From the NCBI RefSeq assembly GCF_000003815.2, contig NC_049980.1:31389470-31453469 (forward strand): DNA of 64,000 bases. Reading direction: 5' to 3'. The translations under genes and the position numbers were made by a program. The notes under the pieces are model-generated. The model did not search any database and was not told the origin of the DNA. It saw only the letters and a list, made by a program, of their open reading frames with translations. Source of the DNA: Branchiostoma floridae (taxonomy: Eukaryota; Chordata; Leptocardii; Amphioxiformes; Branchiostomatidae). This document shows, one piece after another, positions 22,414 through 33,500 of this stretch (within the stretch, counting starts at the first letter, position 1; each line of letters starts with the position of its first letter).

Positions 22414-25400
22414 ATGGCTGATGGGACGGCAAGGCAACCACTAGCAGGTGACCAAGGACATCAGCCCCCAGCTGAGGCACAAGAAGAACTGCAGCCTGCT
22501 GGACAGGTGGGGAGGGGGGCATTCGAGTTTTTCTAGAAACAAGTACTTTCGAAAAAGTTGGCATTATGGCAGCAAAGTTGCTATGAACATTATTCACATT
22601 CCTGAACAAGACTAATAAAAGTGACTATCAAATATTTTAGTTGAATGTTAACAAAATGTCCCAAAGCTGGGTTTCAAAATGAAGATCTTCGATTAGCAAG
22701 ATTTAAGAATTATGTTGAATGAATGTTTCAAAAGACTACATTAGAAACAGTCACATGGATGGGAGTGGCACCTCTGACATACTGTTCCCCATACAGAAAC
22801 TTTATCGACTGCGCTACATGCTAGCGTTAGGATTTTAAAGTGATATTGTGCGTTTACACCGGCCACGTACAGTAACATTAAAGAATAAACATTTGCGATG
22901 GTCCTAAAAAGTGCCACATTCCTGAGCAAGACTTATTAAGTATGAACATGTATATCAAATGGATTTTTAAAACAGAAAAAAAATGAGACTAAGGCAATTT
23001 TAGATTTCAGCTCCTCTTAGGAAAACAAGATACCATATATTTTCAAAATAATATACCATAAAAATTCTAAAAACAATTAGAGTGTCATTCATCAATCCAT
23101 TTACTGCAGTGGCAAGAAATGTCATCACTATGAGCCAACAAGTCTTTTACTGCTGTGATTAAGAGTCTAGTAGACTAGCATCACTTATCAAGTCAGAAAC
23201 TACACTCAAGGCTACCAAAGAGGTGTCACTTCTACAACTAAGCAACTAGTTTTGCTTCTACAACTGTTACACTGCATGTGCAGTCATGGCTATTTCACTA
23301 GTGTAACCTCTACAACTACACTCATGGCTACCTCACAAGTGTCACTTTTACAAGACAATTAAGGATATTTTTCCATTTTGGTATTTTGTCATCATGTTGA
23401 CCATCTCCTGAATGAGACAATGTCTTTTTCTTTTTTTAAATATTGAGCGTGCAGATGTCATCCATGCCATCACCTAGTACTGTGATACATGGAACAATGC
23501 TTTGCCTTTCATATGATTGTAGTTGTTAAAATCGTTGTGCTATATGCATGTACTTTGACTTCAGGCTTTGCAGCCTGGCGACCATCACCATGGACAGGTA
23601 GGCCAACAGGTGCCCCAGGCTCCGGGACAAGGAAACCAGGCCCCACCGCCAGCTGTGCAGATGTCTGTAGGTGCTTTCGGTGGAGCGACCATCCGGATAC
23701 AGGATCAAGCCCTTGCAGCGGGAGGCCTCGTGGCTGGAGCTTCTACTGCAGCTGCACTTGCAGCTGGCAGGGTTTGTTTTTGTCATTTTGTTTTGTTTGT
23801 TTCTTTGGCATAGCCAGTAAACTGCCAGGTTTGTAAAGTAAGTTCATCTGCATCAGACTAGACTGTAAGGTTTGATCTACTCACACCTGGATGGAACCCT
23901 ACTATTTTCAAGAAGTGCGTTGGGTTCTTAAACATGCTCAAGGCTCTCCTCCAACATGGGACTTCTAGCTTTACATGTATGTCCCATTCAAGAAGACGTC
24001 CCTAACTAAAGATGGAAGGCATTTTTCCCCATGAGTCAAGTAGGGAAATAGGTGCACAACTTTGAGGCCTTCTAACTTAAGGATTCAAACCCTGAACCTT
24101 TAGATTCTAAGTCAACAAACCTAACTAAACCTAAACCACCTTGCAATCTTTAAGGTTACAGACTCTGCTGCAGGAGTTGTAGGAGCAGGCCTGGCTGCAG
24201 GAGTGGCAACAGGATTTACCACCCTGGCAGCTTTCTACTTGAGATACAGGCAAGAAACAGAGGAGGCAATACGCCGGACGTTGGAGCGGGAACGACATAT
24301 CGAGCTAAAGAAGATAGAGAAAGGGTCGCTTCTGGTGCAGGTCAAGTTTCTAACACTGGTGAGACACAGTACAATATGAAACTTTTCTCATTGCATTGTC
24401 ATTGCCATATTGAGCACATAGTGATTGGGGCACCCACTTTGGTTTGACTAGCTCTGCCCAGCTGTAAGGATATTGTCAGCGCCACGGGTGTAAAATATGT
24501 ACAAATTCATATTATCACTTCATTTTGTTTATTCTTGTTTTTCTGCACTATGCTTTATTGGTCATCTTATACACCACCAGTCCACCACCAGCCACACTAA
24601 GGCACAATCTGCACTCCTCCATGCATAAAGAAAAAAATTAAAAGCTTTATTTCTGTTCACTTTTTCCCCAGGCTGGGTACTGGGTGATGCGCAGCTTGAA
24701 CGAGAGAATCCATGCGGGGACCGACCGCACTTGTCTGCAGCTGCTGCTGGAGGATGAGCTGCAGAGGATCGGCTGGACCGGACCAATCCAAGTGGGGCTG
24801 GAGGGGTGGTGGTTTGCTGAGGAGGAGGGACAGGAGGAGGAGGAGGCAGCAGGGCCGGAGCAGGAGGAGAGATGGGAATGGGCAGGGATGGGGGACAAAC
24901 AGGTGTGCTCACAGATGCTTTCATTCTATATTTTCCTTATGAACTACTGTAAATAAGTTCGCGGGGATTTAATTTCGGGGTATCGGGAAAAGGGACTGGT
25001 CGCAATGGTTTTAATTTAACAGTAGCACCATGCACTGTAGTCTCTTACTGCCATGGAAAAAATGTTCACAGTGGTTTTAAGTTTGTGGCATAAAACCACT
25101 GCGAACATTTCTGCATTTACAGTATGCATTTGCTAACTGATGTTTTGCTTAAAACTGATTTGCAAATCAATAGAACCATTGGCTGTAAATAGTCAAAAGG
25201 ATTATAATTAATTCATACAATATAAACTGATCACAGTGTCTTGGATAGTCAGAGTACTTATTTTGTCACTTTGTTTACACTTATATTACAGTCAGTACCA
25301 GCGAGTGAGACAACAGAGGGAGACTCAGGCCTGCCTGAAGACGTGTCCTCTGTAGCAGCCATGTCCATCGCTTCAACTGGAGAGGTGGAGGAGGGGCCAC

Positions 25401-26266
25401 TCAAGTGGGCCAGAGCCAGGCTACAGAAGCACAAGGACTCACCAACAGCACAACGTTACATCAAGGCCTACAGGTCCTGGGAGGAAGGAGCAGACATCCT
25501 GACCAACAGTCGGTACTCAGACATGGGGGGAGTAACAGCCTTAGTACTGGGATTTATGCAGTATGGCATGGTATCACCAAGTTTCACAAGCACACTACTG
25601 TATGGACAGTCATGGTTGAACCTGAATAAAGCCCAACTGAAACAGCTGACGATCTCCCAGCTACAAGCTGACCCCACGAACAGCACCTGTCTGCTGCTGA
25701 CAGCCCTACACCTACCAAACGGAGACAGCCGGGTGCAGACCCTGCAGCAGGTGGTTGATGCCGTCCTACAGCACGGACCTGGAGACTGGCTGTACCAACA
25801 CCTGCACCTCATCTACTGCTACCTGGGGTGGGCCATATGGGAGGCAAGCCCTCAAAGCCCTCAGCCAAAGCCATCAATGATGTCAAAGCTTTCCAAGAGT
25901 GACATACCAAATACAAATCTGCCTGCTCTAGCCAAAGCCCTGTCTGCCATGGCTAGTTCCCTTATGTACAAACAGGACCATTTGGAGACTGTGTACCATA
26001 CAGTTGTACTGTCTAAGGAAGTGTCTGAGACAGAAGCAATCAGACAATGGGAGCACTGGCTCAGATTGGCACCAGAGTGTAATATCCGTGTGCCACGTGC
26101 TCACTACCACCTGGCCACCCTGTACGGACATCAGCAGGACAGGCAGAATGTGATTCACCACTTCACCAGGGGGCAGGAGACTGAGGACACGAGGCTACCT
26201 GGGTTCAAAGAGGTCCCCAGAGTCATCAAAGATCCTGCTAGAAAGGCATATGATCATTTTAACTGA
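22414..26266 (+). CDS. Family gene B: TRADD-N-like/TPR membrane protein, unnamed
   Basis: Exons 22414-22506, 23565-23771, 24155-24358, 24672-24902 and 25292-26266, all phase 0, predict 569 residues with no breaks. The layout is that of gene A: MADGTA start, GATIRIQDQ followed by a Gly/Ala hydrophobic segment, second hydrophobic segment with AGLAAGVATG, TRADD-N-like strand SLLVQVKFL, GWTGPIQVGLEGWWF, acidic Glu run, then the long C-terminal exon ending RKAYDHFN. Residues that differ from A in exon 3 (RYRQETEEAIRRT, LKKIEKG) make this the most divergent membrane/charged-helix exon of the set. Two extra last-exon cassettes follow. Gene B aligns best with D, and A with C, in flanking DNA. Function is unknown. 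The gene lies wholly within the c-d intron of GANP copy 1, on the other strand. Confidence 0.82.
24945..25124. mobile_element. MITE with tactgtaaat ends, intron 4 of gene B
   Basis: The element starts tactgtaaataagttcgc and ends gcgaacattt...atttacagta, forming inverted termini. The core agtagcaccatgcactgtag is shared with the copy at 49102-49296. Confidence 0.6.
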
Positions 26267-26424
26267 GGGCCCTCTCTACCCGGATTACATATTGTATTGT
26301 GGAAATCCTATCCTATGGCAGAATTCAATTTTGACATTTCATAACCCATGCAAATGACTTCCAAATCTAGTAATTACATATCTCTACAATGTCACAACTA
26401 AAAACCCAACCTGCCTAAGGACGG

Positions 26425-26670
26425 TTTCTGAGACAGAAGCAATCAGACAGTTTGAGCACTTCCTCAGGCTGGCACCAGAGTGTGATGTCTGTGTGCCTGA
26501 TGCTCACTACCACTTGGCCATCCTGTACGGACATCAGCAGGACAGGCAGAAGGTGATTCACCACTTCCCCAGGGGGCAGCAGACGGAGGCCAGCAGGCTA
26601 TCTATATTTGCTGAGGTCCCCAGATATGTAAAAGATCCAGCTAGAAAGGCATATGAACATTTTAATTGAT
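26425..26670 (+). pseudogene. First extra TPR-like last-exon cassette behind gene B
   Basis: About 80 codons stay open and match the last quarter of the gene B terminal exon (VSETEAIRQFEHFLRLAPE ... ARKAYEHFN, stop). The upstream three quarters are missing. No initiator or strong acceptor precedes it, so it is probably a tandem-duplicated gene end. An alternative terminal exon cannot be excluded because the frame is undamaged. Confidence 0.6.
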
Positions 26671-26800
26671 GTTTTTTCCTGCCGAAAATTCCTATCCTAT
26701 GGCAGAATTCCATTTCCACATTTCATCACATCTGCAAGTGACTTCCAAATTTAGTAAAATACATTATCTAATTAGTATGTCACAAGACTTAGTATGAGAA

Positions 26801-27064
26801 TCTAAGCTGTTGAAGGAAGTGTCTGAGACAGAAGCAATTAGACAGTTTGAGCACTTCCTCAGGCTGGCACCAGAGTGTGAGTTCTATGTGCCTGATGCCC
26901 ACTACCACCTGGCCACCCTGTACGGACATCAGCAGGACAGGCAGAAGGTGATTCACCACTTCACCAGGGGGCAGCAGAGGGAGGCCAACAGGCTACCTGT
27001 GATTCCTGAGGTCACAAGATTTATCAAAGATCCTGCTAGAAAAGTATACGAGCATTTCAACTGA
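26801..27064 (+). pseudogene. Second extra TPR-like last-exon cassette behind gene B
   Basis: A second intact copy of the terminal segment (KEVSETEAIRQFEHFLRL ... ARKVYEHFN, stop) lies about 390 bp further on. The spacer shares ggcagaattccatttc...gacttccaaat with the preceding unit and with the region behind gene D. The sequence tctaag just upstream could act as a weak acceptor. Confidence 0.6.
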
Positions 27065-27441
27065 CAGCCTACTCTCAGATTCTACTCTTGATATCAGTGA
27101 TTCATTCCTTTACCAGGCCTAAATACAATACAATTCAACATACATACAAGTCATACAGTTCTACCAACCTTCTACCAAGCTTCTACAGGGCAACCTAACC
27201 TAGCTACCACTCAGGGCAACCTAGCCTATAGCCAGGGCAAAACGAAACCCTTTACACTGATTGGTCAATATCTAAACTCAGGTTAGACTTAGAGCGCCCT
27301 GCACTAGGGAGGCACAGAAAAGGTATGAAAGGATGAGTGGTTTGATCTCTGCCATTCTGGAGAAAGATGAAGTCGAAACCGGTAGAATATCGTCGTCTCT
27401 GAGCTGTCATTTTCCCAAGCTACGAATGAGCTTCTACCGAC

Positions 27442-29013
27442 CTTAGTGCAGATGCAGATCTTCTTGCCCGGAACCCCAGCCTCTGCAGTGTACAGGGACA
27501 GGGTCTGTAGCTTGTGTGAGTCTGTAGACAGGGAGGGCCCTAAGGAGTCTGGGATGGAGCCTTTCTTCAGCTTAGTCTGTAGCCATTTACACAGCTGGGC
27601 AGTGGCTGGGGATTCTTCCTCTGTGGGAAGGAATCATAAAGTAATTGATTAATCAATTATCAATAACTTAATTGCAAGCTCATGCCCAAAGGCTAATTGC
27701 TAACAAAGCAAAATAGTGATACACAGAATTGTACACTTCAACAACGAAGGGATATACTATTAGATAAATGAAGAGGAAATGCTACATGTGTCTATTCTAA
27801 ATCTATTTCTACACTTAGTCTACTTGAGGGGTTTGACTAAATTAACAATAACTGCAACAACAAAGCATAAGATTTTCTAATTGAAAATAACATTTGTCAG
27901 GAAAGCGAATGGAACAACATTATACATCATTCAATGTCATTCATGTTAGCAGATTTCAATGTATCTTTAATTGTGACAATGCTCACAATGCAAAATAGGT
28001 AACTTTGTAACATAAAAGAATTGATGCACCTGACTGTAACATGATATTATGAATCTGCTCAGTCTTTATTGTTTGATAATTTTCATACTTGTTCTGTATT
28101 TCTATTTTGCAGTTTATTGCATCAAAGTTGCTGTATTTTGCTTAGTCAATAAAACTTATTCATGCTAGACTTGTCTATCTTCATCTAAGAGCAAAATGTA
28201 ACACTAGGATAAAACAACATGCAAATGATACTATGACCAACCTATATCTGGTAAAGACAACACCAGTTTCCAGTAGACATTTGCGTGTTGTCTGACGGCT
28301 GGTTTGGACTGGTTTGCTCGTGTCTTCGTCAGCTGTTCTCCAACAATGGCGGCCAGGTCGAGAGGAGCCCACGCCCGCTCTCTCCTCACCCTAGCCTGGA
28401 GTCTCCGCATGTCGATAGCGAGGGACGTCACCTCCCAACTCTTCACAAGACTGGGAGAGAGAACAAAATCTCCTATAGCATACACAATTTCTTCCCCTAG
28501 AGAGCCTCATTGCCAAAACGTAATATGGCCACAGCAATTGAATTTGTTGCTTCTCGGATTTTTTTCGTTTAAACTAGCCCGGCAGGTCAAACAAAAAAAT
28601 GGATTATTTTTGCAAAAAGTCTGGGGTGGAGAGATTGAGGGGCTTACTAAAGTTACACAGCATAAATAACAACAGATTTAACAAATGATAAGTTTTAGAT
28701 TCCTTGGCGCAACAACAAAATCAATGGTGGTCCCTGAGAAGCAAAGCCCCAATGCAAATTAATGATGGTATTTCTATCCCATCATGCAGCATGTCCAATG
28801 TATTTGTTTTCGATGTATGGCACACATCATAATCTTGTCTCTAGAGAAGGAAAAATCCCAACCTTCTCCAGAGCCGTGCAGTTTGCATCAGCTGTACACA
28901 CTGCTCCAGGTCAGCTAGGTGCTGGTCCCTCAGCTCTTCTGCAGCCCTTACCACCTCCTGACATACATCCCGCTCACCCTCTACTACTACCTCCTCCTGT
29001 ACAGCTCTCAATC
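27442..29013 (-). CDS. MCM3AP-like: GANP/MCM3AP-like gene copy 1, exons a to c
   Basis: Exon a 28863-29013 codes a charged helix (CQEVVRAAEELRDQHLADLE). Exon b 28242-28450 has RAWAPLDLAAIVGEQL and ANVYWKLVLSLPDIG, matching vertebrate GANP (VAWASLDLPSLVAEHL; VFWKLVLVLPDVE). Exon c 27442-27620 has LCKWLQTKL and KLQTLSLYTAEA...KKICICTK, again in GANP order. Phases run a(2)-b(1)-c(0), and c ends in the phase at which exon d (3837) begins, so a 23.6-kb intron containing genes A and B is implied. The acceptor of exon a is weak (ttaag). The GANP SAC3 domain and FG-like N-terminus should lie further 5', but only 1.45 kb separates exon a from the stop of copy 2. This copy is therefore truncated or wrongly placed. 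Confidence 0.8.
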
Positions 29014-29789
29014 CTTAACACCAGTGCCAATAGCACACTGGATGGCGGCAACGTAAACTCGGACCATTCCATTGAGTTTTTAAAAAACTAGGTGCTCCCG
29101 GTCTGTATGATACTGACAAGGTAATTATTTGCTTGTGTGCTGAAGGAAAATCGCATAGAGGATGACAACTTGGATTGATTAAATTCCACCTTTATTTCAT
29201 CTTCCTGTGTGTTTGTGCTTTGTGTTTGTTTTTGGGCCGCCCCAGTCTAATCTCTTGGTTCATTAACAAGGCCTGCTTCATTCTTACTGATTTAAAAAAT
29301 GTCCATGTTTTGGAACCATTAAATGGTTGAAGAAAATCTTAGATACATGTATCAAAATGTTGCCATTGATAACGCACTTAATGTTTAATTTTAGTCTCCG
29401 TTGTCATTTAGTTGCGTAGTCTTATCTGTATAGACTGACAGTACTTAGTAGTAGTAATGTTCAAAACTAAAGAAACATTAAAAAAGCTTAGCATGCCTCC
29501 TTCGAGGCTCTTGCAACATTTGGATCTATCACAGGATTCCTGTTTTGTACTTTTTCTCAAGTTTTCTCTTACTAGTATTTCCTGGACAAATCCAAGAAAT
29601 TAAATTGCTGTGCCCTTTTTCTTCACAAAGCGGACAATATTTCATATAATGTACAGGCATGTAGTTTTCTTTGAACAAGAGAAATCACTGAACTTTTCTT
29701 TTATAATCTTCTAAATGAAAATTCATCAGAAAATTCTATTCTTCCACTGTTTGCACATACTGTACATACTGAATGAACTAATTCATTAC

Positions 29790-30570
29790 CTTAGGCAAGG
29801 GTCACATTTCCAAACCAGTGCTCAGCCAGAGTTTGTGGGAATGAAACATAAAAGTGTCTAATACAGAAATGCTTGTGAATAATTCTTTTTCTTTAATCTA
29901 AATTGTGTTTTCTTGTCTTTTATATCATTTATATCAATTATTCCCACCAACTACCTGACCAGGCCCCAGTTTGGCAATGTGAACCCAGCATAACAGTGAA
30001 CATTTAATGGTTGTGGCTGAACCCTTTATAAAACTCTGTGGAGTAAAATCCTATAACCAGTGATAACTTTCATGAGTACTGGAAGTGTTTAGCTTGGAAG
30101 TCCCCCATGTCCAACAGTGAGTTCAGTCTAAGCTCCGACAAGCGGAAGTTTCTCTTCCCGGCAATGATTCTCCATCAAAGCTCCTCCACTGCCTTAGACA
30201 AGGGTCACATTTCCAAACCAATGCCCAGCCAGGGTTTGTGGGAATGAAACATAAAAGTGTCTAATGCAGAAATGCTTGTGACACCTTTTTTTCTTTAATC
30301 TTAATGTGTTTTCTTGTCTTTTACATCATACCTTTCATTCCCACCAACTGCTCGACTGGGCCCCAGTTTGCAAATTTTACCCATTCATTGCAGAGAACAT
30401 TTCATGGTTGTGGCTGAACCCTTTACAAAACTCTGGAGTAAAATCCTATACCCAATGATGAATTTCTTATGAGTACTGGAAGTGTTTAGCTTGGAAGTCC
30501 CCCATGTCCAACAGTGAGTTCAGTCTGAGCTCCGACAAGCGGAAGTCTCTCTTCCCGGCAGCGATTCTCC
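29790..30570. repeat. Tandem duplication of the GANP last-exon region
   Basis: About 395 bp repeats twice: 29790-30180 and 30185-30570 share ggtcacatttccaaacca, atgaaacataaaagtgtc and gagtactggaagtgttt. The copy nearer 30.1 kb keeps only the tail of the final coding exon (about 30075-30180), with substitutions. The complete exon is at 30467-30667. Confidence 0.65.
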
Positions 30571-33500
30571 ATCTCAACTCCTCCAGATTCTCCTCCAGGG
30601 ACAGTCTCCGGGGCTGGGCGGTCAGATCCAGGAGGTCCGGACCGGGGGGGCTCGCTGGTTGTTCTCTCTGGAAGGAGAAAGATATTTAAGGGGGTACATT
30701 TTAGAATCAATGTTTTAGTATTAGGAGTCCTCTCAATACCACCCTGCAGACTTTATCACAACTTTTCTATTTTATAATCCGTATCAAACTTAACTTTCTG
30801 GAAGGAGAAAGATTATGGGGGTACATTTTAGAATAAATGTTTTAGATTAATATTATAAGATATGCCTTCAAGTACCAGTGTTACCAACCTAGGATTGATG
30901 TGGTCAGATATTCATATTTTCTCTCTATGATAGAGTGGAACTTGTTATCACCAAGCACAGTAGGGCCATCTTTGCTCGATGCTTGCAGCTAGATGTGCAA
31001 AAGTTACGTTTGACAGGTTGCTCAGTAACCAGCTACTGCCACGATTAAAAAGCTGGTGTGTTACACCTAGAGGCTGTTAAACCAGCAATATAGATGCAGA
31101 CACAGACAAGTCCTCACAATTTCTCAATGTCACAATCTGTATGCCTGTACTTAACCGGTTGATATCATCATCATTAAAAACACAATGGAGTAACACCCAC
31201 CATGTCCTCTGGTGAACTGAAAGGAGAGACCCCTGGTGGCTGATGCTGGTACTGCCCATCCTCCACATAAACCTGGAGCCAGTCTTCATAGCTGGAGAGA
31301 CGATCAGAAAAAAACATCGGAAGGGAAGCTTGACAACATTTACCAGTACAGGTACAAAACTGAACCTGAAGCAGCTAATCTTCAAAGTGATAGTGAAAGT
31401 GATCTCAAACCAGTTTTAGCTCACTGAAGAGCTAATCTTCCACTGGTCGTGACAGAGGACAGATGCATTGTACAGTATTTACAGGTTCATTGTACCGGGG
31501 AAATTCCCCTAGCTCTTTACGACAAGCACAATGAACCAGTGGACCACGGCTTAACATCCCATCCTAAGGACTGCAACCCTTTCCGGTTGCGTGCATGTTG
31601 GGTGAGTGACACAGCTGGAATCAAACTCACGGCTTGTAGGTCCAGAGGCAGGGCCTCTAACCACTGGACTACGCATGCTACCATATACACGCTTCAACAC
31701 AAAGGTCATGTGAACTGTACATTGTCAGACTGTCTTCCAGGGCCTACACAGGCCAGCACATCTGCTTTCGTTGAGGGCATTCTGGCAATGGAGCCCAGAA
31801 GCTGGCCTGTGTGGGCCATGGAAACAGCCTGGCTCTGGGTCTAACTCAAGAAGGGCTGTGGTAATAGCTCATTGCGGGTATGTTGGCCATAGAGCCAAGG
31901 AGCTGGCTTGTGTTGGCCCTGGAAACAGTCTGGCATACAGGCTATACCTCTGATGGTATTTCCTGTCGTTTACAGATCAGGTACAGTACATTGTAGGTAG
32001 TAACAGGCATAATATACATATACTGGAGTCAGACAGCATGGGAAAAACTTCTGGGTAGCCGCAGTGGATCGGGTGGCAGGGAAGAAGTTTTTTGTTTGAT
32101 TTGTTTGTTTGAACTCATTGTTGGAGTGGCACCTGACATAAGTCAAGTAAGTCATACAATTAATGTACATTTGTATCAGACATCAATGCTGTACTACAAT
32201 GTAGTAAGTGCTGAACACAAGATTTATAGATCACCTTTTTGTCTGCACCCTCTCCTGAGCAATTTTTTTCCTGAGTTCCTCAGCCTTCCTGATGAGTGCC
32301 GACACTGCAGGGGACAACTTGTCCTCCAGTTTCAGATTTCCATCTAACGGGGAGAACCACTCAGTGAAATATGAAAGTCACCTCAAACAAATTAGAGCTG
32401 GTCGTGACAGAAGACGGACACTACATGTTGTATGATTTGAGTTCTTAGTAAAAATCATGCAAATGAGATCAAGCAACACTGTTGTTAGTTTACAGGTGAT
32501 TCATTCAACAACATTCAATCCCTGAGAAGCAAAATTACATCTACATTGGGTATGAATAATTCCATTGTTAACTGATATGGACAATGTCATGTAGGCTAAT
32601 CTCCAAGCAGATCTTACAGCAGCACAAGATAGTATCAAAAGCTGGCAGAGGAGTAAAGCTGGCTTGGGAGTGTGTTTCGCTACAAGGCAAATGGACACCT
32701 TTTGGCTGACTACACTTCTTGGCCAGTTTGGTACTATTCTATGCCATTGTAGGATCTGCTTGGAGATTACTAGTAGGCCACTGACCTGTTGTGTCTGCTG
32801 TAACAGTATCTATGGTCTCCACTCTAGACAGCTCCTGATGTTTCTTCCTCACACTCTGCTGTGTTGCTACAACCAAACTGTACAGGCATGCAAAACAACA
32901 GTTATGCCAACACACACCATTGAAACATAAACAGGGCATACTTTCTATGAATTGTATTGGAGTTGGCATTGACACATTCACACATAATGTTAAGGTTAAC
33001 AAAACATCAAGGTTTTTGAACGTTATATATGAGATATGTAGCAGCATGAAGTCCAGTTTACCTGTGTGGCTGTTCCAGGACCTCAGCTGAAGTGTTCCCG
33101 ACCGCAGCCCTCCACTCCGGGGGCTGGGTGAAGCCTGACAGCTCCTCGGGGAGGTAGTGTACAGTCAGCACACTGCCGTCTGGGGGAGTAACAATGGAAG
33201 GGCCATTCTGTTAAATAAGTTTACTTGTTTTTAAAAACATGGCATTAAGTGCTAATATGAAGATGAAACCACTAGCGTCAACATGATATCCTTGAAAAAA
33301 CAAACAAAACCATACAGACATAGGTTACCCTGCGGATAAAGATTAACTAGCTATAATTTTCTAACGACATTTTGGTGACTGCCTGACCTTCCTCTGGACA
33401 AAGCTGATTAAGTTTATATGCCCCGTCATCACGGTTCACTTGTAGGATTAAAGTGAAGTGAATGAATAAATATAAAAATCTACTCCAGTCACAAAAAGTG

